This document shows, one piece after another, positions 1 to 8,207 of a stretch of DNA of 64,000 nucleotides. The position numbers and the translations under genes were made by a program. Each line of letters starts with the position of its first letter. The first letter of the stretch is position 1. The DNA comes from Chlorobiaceae bacterium (GTDB lineage: Bacteria > Bacteroidota > Ignavibacteria > Ignavibacteriales > Ignavibacteriaceae), in assembly GCA_013824085.1 (NCBI GenBank), contig PNNF01000005.1, positions 38,185-102,184 of the forward strand, written 5' to 3'. Below the pieces are notes generated by a model, which saw only the letters and a list, made by a program, of their open reading frames with translations, was not told the origin of the DNA and made no database searches.

Positions 1-345
1 TAATTTTTCAAATTCTACTGTAATCGATTTTTTACCATCAGATAATATTTCTTTCGATAATACAACTCCGAAGTCATTCCATTTTTCATGATAAAGTGAT
101 TGCCCAATATTAAATGAAGACAAAGGGGAATAACTTTTTACTTCTTCGTTTCTCATCTCTTCAAAAGCTGCTTTTGAATCTTTCGGCTTTTCTTCAAGAA
201 CAATAAGAACAGTTTGCTTACATTTTTTACATTTTGCCCAACGCTTCCCTTCGGCAACGGTTGTGCCTAATTCAGCAGAAAGCTCCATTTTATGGACGTG
301 GTTACAAAAGCTACAATGAGCTTCAATATTCTTAATTCTAGCCAT
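1..345 (-). CDS. Zinc-ribbon protein with SH3/CarD-like segment (partial, 3' end off window)
   Basis: The reading frame opens at the ATG on complement 343-345 and is still open at base 1, so only the first 115 residues are visible. Residues 11-14 (CSFC) and 39-42 (CKKC) form a four-cysteine zinc ribbon. From about residue 77 comes a segment reading SFNIGQSLYHEKWNDFGVV, which resembles the small barrel seen in CarD-like and related nucleic-acid-associated proteins, followed by a beta-rich GKKSITVEFEKL. I do not recognise a named family and the function is not known. It lies 76 bases downstream of the anti-sigma gene on the same strand and could belong to that transcript. Confidence 0.6.
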   Translation of the reverse strand, partial: MARIKNIEAHCSFCNHVHKMELSAELGTTVAEGKRWAKCKKCKQTVLIVLEEKPKDSKAAFEEMRNEEVKSYSPLSSFNIGQSLYHEKWNDFGVVLSKEILSDGKKSITVEFEKL

Positions 346-421
346 TACTAACCTTAAACATTATTTGACAGATTAACAAATTAGCAAAGATTTAGTAAAA
401 AATCAAGAAAAATATGATTCC

Positions 422-1258
422 TTATCGTGGATTTTTTTGCGTACAAAAATTAGCAGATAAAATGATTGGGTCGCAGTTCGTTACAATTGTGCAGATATTG
501 TTCCCACTTTTTGTGATCATTACAGTCCGAGTGCTATCCCTTTGCGTAAAACAATTACCGTCATTGATGAACGCAATTAAATTTGTGGGCAGCTCTATTA
601 TTTTTTTATTCATCAATAAATTCTCATCAACTTGAAAAACATAAACAATCGCATCACTCTCAGTCATATAAACGTGATGGGCTAATTTTTCGCCATGATT
701 TTCTGAAACAACCGCACCAACTAAACTCCATCCATTTACTAATTGCACTTCAGTAGGATAATTAACTCCTGACGCTATGAAAAATTCTCTGATTGAGTCA
801 GGATTTACACTCAAGAATTGCGGCTTTAATGAACCTGCAAGAATAGAATTAAAATTGTTTCCTGCTTGAATGAACATATTGTTTGCGCCTTCAAACTCGA
901 ATCGAAAATTCTTTGACTCGTTAATCTTAAATATTACGATGAAGAAGGCAAGCAGAACAATTCCGTATGAAACTGCGTAGATAGGTTTGTGAAGAAAAAA
1001 ACTGAAGAGGGAGCTTTCATTATTTTTTTTTGAGGAGATATTGCTTTGTTTTAAGATTTTTGATCTTACTGCATCTGGAGTTTTAACTCTTTTTATTTTA
1101 CTCGATACAAGTTTTTTTGTTAACGATTGAATTTGAAATTCCATTTTAAGTTCAGGATCAGATGCAATCGATGATTCAATTTTTATCTTTTCATCGGCAC
1201 TTAAATTTTGTTTATCTACATAAGCAGCAATTAAATTTAATATCTCTAAATTTTTCAT
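422..1258 (-). CDS. Transmembrane anti-sigma factor-like protein
   Basis: About 278 residues. A soluble N-terminal part (1-90, anti-sigma-like helices) is followed by one membrane helix at about 94-111 and a C-terminal domain expected outside the cytoplasm. It directly follows the ECF sigma gene with a 12-base gap, the usual place for the cognate anti-sigma factor that holds sigma at the membrane. No HxxxCxxC zinc motif is visible, so it is not a ZAS-type anti-sigma. An in-frame TTG lies two codons upstream (1264); I chose the ATG at 1258, but neither start has a strong ribosome site. The assignment rests on position and topology more than on sequence identity. Confidence 0.7.
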   Translation of the reverse strand: MKNLEILNLIAAYVDKQNLSADEKIKIESSIASDPELKMEFQIQSLTKKLVSSKIKRVKTPDAVRSKILKQSNISSKKNNESSLFSFFLHKPIYAVSYGIVLLAFFIVIFKINESKNFRFEFEGANNMFIQAGNNFNSILAGSLKPQFLSVNPDSIREFFIASGVNYPTEVQLVNGWSLVGAVVSENHGEKLAHHVYMTESDAIVYVFQVDENLLMNKKIIELPTNLIAFINDGNCFTQRDSTRTVMITKSGNNICTIVTNCDPIILSANFCTQKNPR

Positions 1259-1270
1259 GTCCAATGATCA

Positions 1271-1843
1271 TTAGTCCTGAGTAATAAAACCTTTTTTCGA
1301 AGCATATTTGTGAAGTTTTGCGTATAACATTTTTCTTGCTCTATGTAATCTTGATCTTACAGTGCCAACGGGACAATCAATAAAATCGGCAATTTCATCG
1401 TAAGTAAATTCCTCAATATCAGAGAGGATAATGACAGTTCTAAAATCTTCTGGAAGTGATTGAATAGCAGTAGAGACTTCATCATCGAGCAAATTATCAA
1501 ACAGTTCTTTTTCTAAATGAGCATCATCTGTAGAAGATGGCTTTACATTCTCATAAAAATTTTCAATCTCTTGATAATCAACTTTGTTAGGTTCATTTGT
1601 ACTTTTTCGATAATTATTGATAAAAGTATTTTTCATAATTCTGAACAACCAAGCTTTGCAGTTAGTTCCCTTTTCAAACTTATCGAAAAATCGGAAAGCT
1701 CTTAGGTAAGTTTCTTGAATCAAATCGTCGGCATCGTCGGAGTCGCCCGTCATACGAAGTGCATAATTATAAAGAGTATCCATATGAGGAATAGCTTCTT
1801 TATTGAACTCGTCATTTATTTTTTTATTTTTTTCGTCAGACAT
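1271..1843 (-). CDS. ECF-family RNA polymerase sigma factor
   Basis: 190 residues, normal for an extracytoplasmic-function sigma factor. Region 2 spans about 20-85, with the core-binding/-10 helix DDLIQETYLRAFRFFDKF. After an acidic linker, region 4 spans about 125-175 (LPEDFRTVIILSDIEEFTYDEIA) and ends in the -35 recognition helix GTVRSRLHRARK at 160-171. The linker is longer than in E. coli RpoE. It is the first gene of a minus-strand pair with a membrane anti-sigma factor, so it probably responds to an envelope signal. Its target promoters cannot be read from this window. Confidence 0.93.
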   Translation of the reverse strand: MSDEKNKKINDEFNKEAIPHMDTLYNYALRMTGDSDDADDLIQETYLRAFRFFDKFEKGTNCKAWLFRIMKNTFINNYRKSTNEPNKVDYQEIENFYENVKPSSTDDAHLEKELFDNLLDDEVSTAIQSLPEDFRTVIILSDIEEFTYDEIADFIDCPVGTVRSRLHRARKMLYAKLHKYASKKGFITQD

Positions 1844-1887
1844 TAATTTTTTTTTGCAAAATCTTGAATATAAAATAACAAAAAAAA

Positions 1888-3342
1888 TTATTCAATAATA
1901 CCGTTTAATATAAATCCCGTCCTTGTCGCGACGTCATAAATAAATCCATTTACAATCACAAATTTTGTTTTATCATTTTTTTTTATAACTAAGTCGGCTC
2001 TATTTCCAATTTTTATTTCATCTATTACTTTTTGATTATTTGTTTTTAAGTTTATTCCGAGTCGAGTGTAACGATCTCTGATTAAATTATTTTTAAACTT
2101 GAGTGTCGTGTAACCAGCACGATATAAATTTTCCAACTCTATTTTGTTAATCTCTTTTTGCGACTTAAAAATTTTAGGAAATAGTTTACCGTAGTCAACA
2201 GTGTAACCTTCCAAATCTAAATCTTTTAAACCAAAGAAAATTGAAAGATCTCCAACATCTTCAATAGTACTTTGAAAATAGGAACCATCAGTCTCCTCAA
2301 TGTTTACTTCGTTAAGATTAATTGCAATATCTGCCTTGAAAGATTTATCACCCTGTTTAATAGTTAAATTTCTCAGGACTAAATCGTAAATATATTTTTC
2401 ATTAAATGGAAGATTTTCGTAAACCAGAATTTGGTTGGTGATAAATCTTTTTTCTGCAATTGATTTTAATGCAGAAAGGAGAGCAACAAAATTTAATTTT
2501 CTAACAAATTGTTTTTCAACATCATCTTTCCAACCTCCCGACTCAACAAGCACAGTGCTCATCCCAAGTTTTTGAAAATTATCTCCAAATGCTCTTGGTT
2601 CAAAATCATCTAAATATTTTGCAAGATGTCCCGGAATAAAATTGTTCAGTGTATTAATCATTTCTACAATTACTTTAACAGAATTATCGCGAACGTGATT
2701 ATATTCTTTCTCGTAGTTGTATGGCGGCGCAAGAAAAGAGATTGTCGCTTGCTTGAAAGAACTTCCAACTGAATAGCGACTGCTTTGGTCGTGTAGATTA
2801 AAGCCGAAGTCAGCATTTATTGATTTGTAAGTTGACATCAAAATTTTTGCTTCTGGAGTTTCCAATCTTGCTGCGTCGCGATTTAAATCAATTTCTAATT
2901 TATTTCTGCGTTGGAATAATTCTGCGCCATCGGGATTTACATTAGGCATAAAATAGATTGTTAGTTGTTCGGCGATATTTTTTTTTACGTCGCAAAAATC
3001 TTGTGAAGCCAAAAAATTAAAAATATCGAACAACGCCATTGTTGCTGTTGGTTCGTCGCCATGCATTTGTGACCACAAAAAAACTTTTCTTTTTCCTGAA
3101 CCGTATTTTATTAAAAATATTTCTCGCCCTTCAACTGATTTACCTTGCGTAACAATAGTAAAGATAGAATTCTTTTTATGTTTCTCAATTAATTTGATGA
3201 ACTCATCATACTTAAATCTCTTCTGTTGTATGTTACTCTCAAGATATTTCGAATAGTTCTCATAAAGTAGATTTGCAAAATTCATATCCTGTGACCAAGT
3301 TAATGACGAAAAAAAAATGTAAAATATTATTATATTTTTCAT
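1888..3342 (-). CDS. Secreted M14-family zinc carboxypeptidase
   Basis: 484 residues from the ATG at 3342, which has AGGA eight bases upstream and begins a signal peptide (MKNIIIFYIFFSSLTWSQ). An upstream in-frame TTG (3375) would spoil the signal peptide. Zinc ligands of the M14 fold are visible: HGDE at 94-97 (His94, Glu97) and His184 in FNLHDQ. The arginine/asparagine substrate region is LNRDAARLETPEA near 153-165, and the catalytic Glu268 lies in VLVESGGW. The C-terminal third is beta-rich and unassigned. Likely a periplasmic or surface peptidase trimming peptides or peptidoglycan stems. It is divergent from the next gene with only 21 bases between the start codons. Confidence 0.88.
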   Translation of the reverse strand: MKNIIIFYIFFSSLTWSQDMNFANLLYENYSKYLESNIQQKRFKYDEFIKLIEKHKKNSIFTIVTQGKSVEGREIFLIKYGSGKRKVFLWSQMHGDEPTATMALFDIFNFLASQDFCDVKKNIAEQLTIYFMPNVNPDGAELFQRRNKLEIDLNRDAARLETPEAKILMSTYKSINADFGFNLHDQSSRYSVGSSFKQATISFLAPPYNYEKEYNHVRDNSVKVIVEMINTLNNFIPGHLAKYLDDFEPRAFGDNFQKLGMSTVLVESGGWKDDVEKQFVRKLNFVALLSALKSIAEKRFITNQILVYENLPFNEKYIYDLVLRNLTIKQGDKSFKADIAINLNEVNIEETDGSYFQSTIEDVGDLSIFFGLKDLDLEGYTVDYGKLFPKIFKSQKEINKIELENLYRAGYTTLKFKNNLIRDRYTRLGINLKTNNQKVIDEIKIGNRADLVIKKNDKTKFVIVNGFIYDVATRTGFILNGIIE

Positions 3343-3363
3343 AACTAAAATCCTAAAGAAATT

Positions 3364-3918
3364 ATGAACAACCAAAATATAAAACTAAGTATTGGAAGCG
3401 TAATTCCGAACTTCAAATTAAAATCGACAGATGAAAAATTTTATTTACTCGAATCGTTTGATTCAGCAAAATATTTGTTGGTTATTTTCAGTTGCAATCA
3501 TTGTCCTTATGTTCAAGCTTATGAAGAGCGAATCATATCGCTGCAAGATGAATTTTTGGAGGAAGGATTAAGGGTGATTGCGATTAATTCAAATGATCCA
3601 GCTACTCATCCCGAAGATTCATTTGAAAAGATGCAGCAACGAGCCAAAGAAAAATCGTTTAATTTTTATTATCTGCATGATGAAGATCAATCAGTAGCCA
3701 AAGCATTTGATGCTGTCTCAACACCAGAAATATTTTTGTTTGACGAAAAGAGAAGATTAGTTTATACGGGAAAGATTGATGACAATTGGAGAGAACCAGA
3801 ACGAGTTAACTCAAGATATTTGAGAGATGCAATTTTGGAATTGATTTCAGGAGTTGAAGTTTCTGTCCCTGAAACTTTTGCTATTGGATGTTCAATCAAA
3901 TGGAAGAATAAAAATTAA
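3364..3918 (+). CDS. Thioredoxin-fold (AhpC/TSA-like) redox protein
   Basis: 184 residues. After an N-terminal VIPNFKLKSTDEKF strand-turn typical of AhpC/TSA and TlpA-like proteins comes the active-site region FSCNHCPYVQAYEERI with cysteines at 44 and 47. The thioredoxin cis-proline loop is SVAKAFDAVSTPEIFLFD, and YTGKIDDNW follows. No signal peptide, so probably cytosolic. CNHCPYV marks the group annotated as thioredoxin family protein in Bacteroidota; substrates are not known. It is transcribed divergently from the M14 peptidase, and its stop overlaps the convergent DUF2461 gene by four bases. Confidence 0.85.
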   Translation: MNNQNIKLSIGSVIPNFKLKSTDEKFYLLESFDSAKYLLVIFSCNHCPYVQAYEERIISLQDEFLEEGLRVIAINSNDPATHPEDSFEKMQQRAKEKSFNFYYLHDEDQSVAKAFDAVSTPEIFLFDEKRRLVYTGKIDDNWREPERVNSRYLRDAILELISGVEVSVPETFAIGCSIKWKNKN

Positions 3919-4637
3919 TTTGCGATTCCTAAATTTTCTTCAAAATGTTCAATTAACTTGAGTGGCGTTGGGCTTATTGCAAAGCAATAGAGGGGGTACA
4001 ATCTCGAGAATAATTTTATACAATCAATTATTAAATTTTCTGAAGTGCAAATTTTTTCGGTTTTCAAAAATTGTTTTTCGAGTAGAATAAATTTCGTTTC
4101 TATCAGTTTATCGAAATGTTTTTTGGCGGCAAATTTTAGTTCAATACACTGAGGATATTTTTTAAAATCACTGAGAGAAAAATTATTGTTTAGTTTATAC
4201 TTCTCAAAAACTGAAATAATTTCTTTCTCATATTTAATAACGTTCTGATAAAAAAATAAATTTTCATCTTTCATATTATTTAAGAAGAGTCCGATGCACA
4301 TTTTTGATTTATCAAAGAAGAGATAAAACTCGCTATCCATTTTGAATCTTCCAAAATGAACCAATAGAAAAGTTCTGTATGGTTCCCCTTTAGCGAAACG
4401 CATATCTTTATTGATTCGCATGATTGTCTTATTAAATTTTGCTTCACGCCGAATAGTCGGATTTAATTGTTCAAAGAAGGGAGCAATATTGTCAATAAAA
4501 AGTTTGGCGGGCTTTACGATAAATTGTTCATAGTTATTTCTGTTCGCATCAAAAAAAGATTTGGAATTATTTTTTTCCAGACTTTCGAAGAAATCAAAAA
4601 TATCTAACGAAAATCCGGAAAAATTATTTTCATCCAT
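3915..4637 (-). CDS. DUF2461 family protein
   Basis: 240 residues, the normal length of the DUF2461 (TIGR02453) family. Recognisable blocks are FFESLEKNNSKSFFDANRN near the N-terminus (the family's FLxxLxxNNxRxWFxxN signature), the middle block TIMRINKDMRFAKGEPYR, and FFDKSKMCIGLFL. The family's biochemical function is not known. The ATG overlaps the stop of the upstream barrel gene by one base (TAATG), so the two are translationally coupled. Confidence 0.88.
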   Translation of the reverse strand: MDENNFSGFSLDIFDFFESLEKNNSKSFFDANRNNYEQFIVKPAKLFIDNIAPFFEQLNPTIRREAKFNKTIMRINKDMRFAKGEPYRTFLLVHFGRFKMDSEFYLFFDKSKMCIGLFLNNMKDENLFFYQNVIKYEKEIISVFEKYKLNNNFSLSDFKKYPQCIELKFAAKKHFDKLIETKFILLEKQFLKTEKICTSENLIIDCIKLFSRLYPLYCFAISPTPLKLIEHFEENLGIAN

Positions 4638-5281
4638 TAATACATAGTTCCAAAATTCAAAGTAAGAAAAAATCCACCTAAAGTTTTTTGAAACCTGTTG
4701 TCAAGCCCTTCAACGCCTTCATCAAAAAATTGAATAACATAGTAACGCACATTTAGCCCAAGTAATTTCTTTTCATCGATTCCAATATTTGCACCAAAGC
4801 CGATATATCCACCTACTGTATATCGAGCGTGAGCTTTTCCAAATGCAGAAAAGAATTCTCTTTCGTAAGGCGTAGTTACAACCATAGAAGGTCCAACACC
4901 AGCATTGATGTAGGGTCGCAAGTTATCTGTAATCGCATCTTTGAAGAGACGATATTGTAAACCCAAATTTAGTGGAAGAATAAAAATTCTATTTTTTTTG
5001 CCGGGCACAAATGTTTGTCCCCAATAATCGATGTATTCCATTTCACGATCATCTTTAGATTCAGAAATAGAAAAATCTGTAAAAAATGTGAACGACTGAT
5101 TCAATTGTCTCCGATAAAATCCACCGAGACCAAATCCGCCTTCACTAAAGATTACATCGACCCCAAGCGCGTTGTCGGGAAATACGATCAGTTTTTTTTC
5201 CGGAGCCAGCTCACCAATTATTTGCGAGTTTGCTACGAAGAAAGGAATGGTTATAATTGCTATCAACAAATATTTTTTCAT
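4637..5281 (-). CDS. Small outer-membrane beta-barrel protein
   Basis: 214 residues with a signal peptide (MKKYLLIAIITIPFFVANSQ). The rest consists of alternating amphipathic strands: YRRQLNQSFTFFTDFSISES, NLGLQYRLFKDA, YTVGGYIGFGANIGID, and the final GGFFLTLNFG, with an aromatic residue near the end as in outer-membrane barrels. No catalytic motif is visible, so the role is unknown. It is the upstream partner of the DUF2461 gene, overlapping by one base. Confidence 0.72.
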   Translation of the reverse strand: MKKYLLIAIITIPFFVANSQIIGELAPEKKLIVFPDNALGVDVIFSEGGFGLGGFYRRQLNQSFTFFTDFSISESKDDREMEYIDYWGQTFVPGKKNRIFILPLNLGLQYRLFKDAITDNLRPYINAGVGPSMVVTTPYEREFFSAFGKAHARYTVGGYIGFGANIGIDEKKLLGLNVRYYVIQFFDEGVEGLDNRFQKTLGGFFLTLNFGTMY

Positions 5282-5346
5282 AAAAAGAGATTTTTTTTTC
5301 TTAAAGTAAATTAGAATGTATTAAAAATCAATATCATAAAATTTAT

Positions 5347-5856
5347 ATGCCCAAAAATTTAGAAATTAAAGTAAAGTTAGATTCCTTCTCAGAAATAGAA
5401 AAAAAACTAAAATTAATCGAAGCAAAATATTTTAGAATTATTGTCCAGCAAGATAACTACTTTAAGTCTCCTAAAGGAATATTAAAGTTAAGATTAGAAG
5501 AGAGCAAGAAAGAATTGATTTTATATAATCGAAATGAATCTTCAGAAAAAAGATGGTCGGACTATAAAATTTGGGAAATTGAAGATGACGCACAAATAGA
5601 GATGTTAAAAGATATTTTGGAAACAGAAGTAATTGTTGAAAAGAAAAGAAAATTATTTATTTATGAAAACACAAGAATTCATCTTGATGAAGTAGAATCA
5701 ATAGGGAAGTTCCTCGAGTTAGAATCAGTGGTTGTTGACAACGATGAAAGTGCTCAAAGAGAATACAATTTTGTTTACGATTCTTTGGGGCTAAGAGATT
5801 ATGAAGAGCTCAGATGTTCGTATCGCGACTTAATTCTCAAAAACAAAAATATTTAA
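5347..5856 (+). CDS. CYTH-domain (class IV adenylate cyclase / triphosphatase fold) protein
   Basis: 169 residues forming a single triphosphate-tunnel domain. The first strand is NLEIKVKLD, the variant E-x-K-x-K form of the classical ExExK signature. Basic tunnel residues follow in LKLRLEESKKELILYNR and KKRKLFIYENTRIHLDEVE, and the closing acidic strand is IGKFLELESVV. Members act as adenylate cyclases, thiamine-triphosphatases or inorganic triphosphatases, and the sequence alone does not decide which. Its start follows a clear gap after the divergent barrel gene. Confidence 0.82.
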   Translation: MPKNLEIKVKLDSFSEIEKKLKLIEAKYFRIIVQQDNYFKSPKGILKLRLEESKKELILYNRNESSEKRWSDYKIWEIEDDAQIEMLKDILETEVIVEKKRKLFIYENTRIHLDEVESIGKFLELESVVVDNDESAQREYNFVYDSLGLRDYEELRCSYRDLILKNKNI

Positions 5857-5904
5857 AGTCAACAAATTTCTTTTATTTTTTGAAATTATACTTTTAAAGA
5901 ATTC

Positions 5905-5935
5905 TTGACAACAAATTTAAATTTTTTTAAGTTTG
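5905..5935 (+). promoter_or_regulatory. Bacteroidota-type promoter for the greA operon
   Basis: TTGACA at 5905-5910 and TAAGTTTG at 5928-5935 match the Bacteroidota -33 TTG and -7 TAnnTTTG elements. Twenty bases separate TTG from TAnnTTTG, the same spacing as in front of rpsT. It lies 70 bases before the greA start in the only sizeable gap before a seven-gene cluster. Confidence 0.55.
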
Positions 5936-6005
5936 TCATGCCATCGCAAAAGCGGTGGTAATTTTTTTTAAATCCTCGACTAATTAATAGAAAAAAGAGC
6001 AAGTA

Positions 6006-6488
6006 ATGAACGAAACTAAATTTGTCTATTTAACGCAAGCGCGCATTGTGCAGCTTGAAAAAGAATTACAAAGCTTAAAAATAAATGGAAGAAAAGAAAT
6101 AGCACAAAAAATTGCTGATGCCAGAGCGCACGGTGATTTGAGTGAGAACGCTGAATATGATGCAGCAAAAGAGGAGCAAGGATTGTTCGAACTCAAAATA
6201 GCAAGACTTGCTGATGTGCTTTCTCGAGCAAAAGTTATTGACACATCTAAGTTCGATCCTGAAACAATTCATATTCTTTCAGAAGTAGAAGTAAAAAATC
6301 TAAAGACTAATAAAGTTTACAATTATTGTTTAGTTTCTCCTGAAGAAGCAGATTTTCAAAAGGGTAAAATTTCAATTACTTCGCCTGTTGGTCAAGGCTT
6401 GCTCGGGAAAAAATTAGGAGAAAAAATTAAAGTAAACGCTCCTGCAGGTATTCTTGAATTTGAAATTTTGTCATTAGTACAACCTTGA
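6006..6488 (+). CDS. greA: Transcription elongation factor GreA
   Basis: 160 residues, full length. The N-terminal coiled coil (about 5-75) carries the GreA signature DARAHGDLSENAEYDAAKEE, including the acidic tip that enters the RNA polymerase secondary channel to stimulate cleavage of backtracked RNA. The C-terminal FKBP-like domain includes ITSPVGQGLLGKKLGEK and ends in ILEFEILSLVQP. First gene of the operon that continues with riboflavin genes; its stop overlaps the TTG start of ribD (TTGA). Confidence 0.97.
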   Translation: MNETKFVYLTQARIVQLEKELQSLKINGRKEIAQKIADARAHGDLSENAEYDAAKEEQGLFELKIARLADVLSRAKVIDTSKFDPETIHILSEVEVKNLKTNKVYNYCLVSPEEADFQKGKISITSPVGQGLLGKKLGEKIKVNAPAGILEFEILSLVQP

Positions 6489-7567
6489 CAGAGGAGTCAT
6501 ACATAAAGTTGACTTTAGAAATCGCCAAGAAGGGATTGGGTAAAGTAAGCCCTAATCCTTTAGTTGGTTGTGTGATAGTAAAAAATCAAAAAATTATTGG
6601 AGCGGGTTTTCATCAAAAATATGGTGAAGCTCATGCAGAAATTAATGCGATAAAAAATGCTACTGAATCGATAAAAGACGCAACTCTTTATGTGAACCTT
6701 GAGCCTTGTGCACACTTCGGAAAAACTCCCCCTTGCGTCGATGAATTAATAAATCAAAAAATTAAAAAAGTTGTCATCGGCACTTTAGATTCAAATCCAC
6801 TTGTCGCAGGCAAAGGCGTAGAAAAATTACTGAGTAATGGAATTGAAGTTAAAGTAGGAGTGTTAGAAGATGAGTGCAAAGAATTAAATAAATTTTTCTT
6901 TAACTTTATCGAAAAAAAAATTCCTTATGTTACATTGAAAGCCGCACAAACTATTGATTCCAAAATTGCTGATACGTTTGGCGAATCAAAATGGATTAGC
7001 TCAAAAGAGTCGAGAAAATTTGTGCACGAAATGCGCTCGAAGTATGATGCTGTTTTAGTCGGGGCAAACACTGTGCTGAAAGATGATCCCAAATTAGATG
7101 TAAGATTGATTGAAGGAAGAAATCCGAAAAGATTGATACTTGATGCAAGATTAAGAATTAAACTCACTTCTTCAATTTTAAATTCCGAAAAAAATGTTAC
7201 AATCATTACATCAAAAAATGCGATGCTGAAAAGAAAAAAAATTGAGCAGTTAAAAAAATTAGGAGTAAATCTTTTCTTCATCAAAAATATTAATGAGCAT
7301 GAAATTGATATTAAATCTATGCTCAAGACTTTAGCCAAAAATAATGTAACTTCATTATTGGTTGAAGGAGGAGGAAAAGTTTTTAGTTCTTTCTTGAATG
7401 CAAAATTATTCAATGAAATTCGGCTTTTCCTTGCACCAAAAATTTTGGGAAACGGAATAAATACTTTCGGTGATCTCGGCAACAATAAAATTGAAGATGC
7501 ACTGAAACTTAGAATAAATAAATTTGAAAAAATTGGGGATGATATAATGATTGATTTTAGGAGATAA
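6485..7567 (+). CDS. ribD: Bifunctional riboflavin biosynthesis deaminase/reductase RibD
   Basis: 360 residues. The N-terminal cytidine-deaminase-like domain has zinc ligands in GEAHAEINA and EPCAHFGKTPPC. From about residue 145 comes the reductase domain (PYVTLKAAQTIDSKIAD, and VEGGGKVFSSFL). It deaminates the pyrimidine made by GTP cyclohydrolase II and reduces its ribose side chain. The start is a TTG overlapping the greA stop (TTGA). Family alignment (EESYIKLTLEIAKKG against the usual N-terminus) supports it, but there is no good ribosome site, so translational coupling to greA is likely. Riboflavin synthase follows immediately. Confidence 0.94.
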   Translation: MTEESYIKLTLEIAKKGLGKVSPNPLVGCVIVKNQKIIGAGFHQKYGEAHAEINAIKNATESIKDATLYVNLEPCAHFGKTPPCVDELINQKIKKVVIGTLDSNPLVAGKGVEKLLSNGIEVKVGVLEDECKELNKFFFNFIEKKIPYVTLKAAQTIDSKIADTFGESKWISSKESRKFVHEMRSKYDAVLVGANTVLKDDPKLDVRLIEGRNPKRLILDARLRIKLTSSILNSEKNVTIITSKNAMLKRKKIEQLKKLGVNLFFIKNINEHEIDIKSMLKTLAKNNVTSLLVEGGGKVFSSFLNAKLFNEIRLFLAPKILGNGINTFGDLGNNKIEDALKLRINKFEKIGDDIMIDFRR

Positions 7568-7568
7568 T

Positions 7569-8207
7569 ATGTTCACAGGTTTGATTGAAGAACTCGGTAT
7601 TATTAAAAAAAAAACTTCTCAAGGAAGTGGAATTAGATTTGAGATAGATGCAGCAATCTGTTTAGGCGATTTGAAAATTGGTGATAGTATTAATATTAAT
7701 GGAGCTTGCCAAACTGTTGTTGTCGTAAATAATAATTCTTTTGTTGTTGATACTATTGAAGAGACATTGAATAAAACAAATTTTAAGAATTTTGAAGTTG
7801 GTGATAAAGTCAATCTCGAAAGATCTTTGAGAGTAGGTGACAGATTAGGCGGACACTTTGTTTTAGGGCACGTTGATACTGTTGGGACAATTCAGGAGAT
7901 AAAAAAACTTACCACAAGTCATGAAGTAAAAATTTCTTTTCCGAAAGAGTTTGGAAAATATTTAGTTAATGTCGGCTCAATTGCAGTTGATGGAATTAGC
8001 TTAACTCTTGCAAAAGTTGAAGCAGAAAATTTCAGCGTTGCAATCATTCCACACTCTTGGGATGTAACCAATCTTGCCAATAAAAAAAGAGGCGACAAAG
8101 TAAATCTTGAATTTGATATTCTTGGAAAATATACTGCAAAAATTTTAGGTCAGAAAAAGACTGAGAGCAATATTTCAGAGGACTGGCTTAGGACACATGG
8201 ATTTTAA
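7569..8207 (+). CDS. ribE: Riboflavin synthase alpha chain
   Basis: 212 residues from the ATG at 7569, with AGGAGA just upstream overlapping the ribD stop. It begins with the invariant MFTGLIEELG and contains two lumazine-binding repeats (about 1-95 and 96-200), each with a GDxxxxxGxC/SL-type segment (KIGDSININGACQTV and NVGSIAVDGISLTLA). It converts two 6,7-dimethyl-8-ribityllumazine molecules to riboflavin. No ribH or ribBA is present nearby, so the pathway is completed elsewhere. Its stop overlaps the tilS start (TAATG). Confidence 0.95.
   Translation: MFTGLIEELGIIKKKTSQGSGIRFEIDAAICLGDLKIGDSININGACQTVVVVNNNSFVVDTIEETLNKTNFKNFEVGDKVNLERSLRVGDRLGGHFVLGHVDTVGTIQEIKKLTTSHEVKISFPKEFGKYLVNVGSIAVDGISLTLAKVEAENFSVAIIPHSWDVTNLANKKRGDKVNLEFDILGKYTAKILGQKKTESNISEDWLRTHGF

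Noticed and set aside
414..635. 73-residue plus-strand frame inside the anti-sigma gene
   Set aside because: Lies antisense to a gene with better support; no ribosome site or family.
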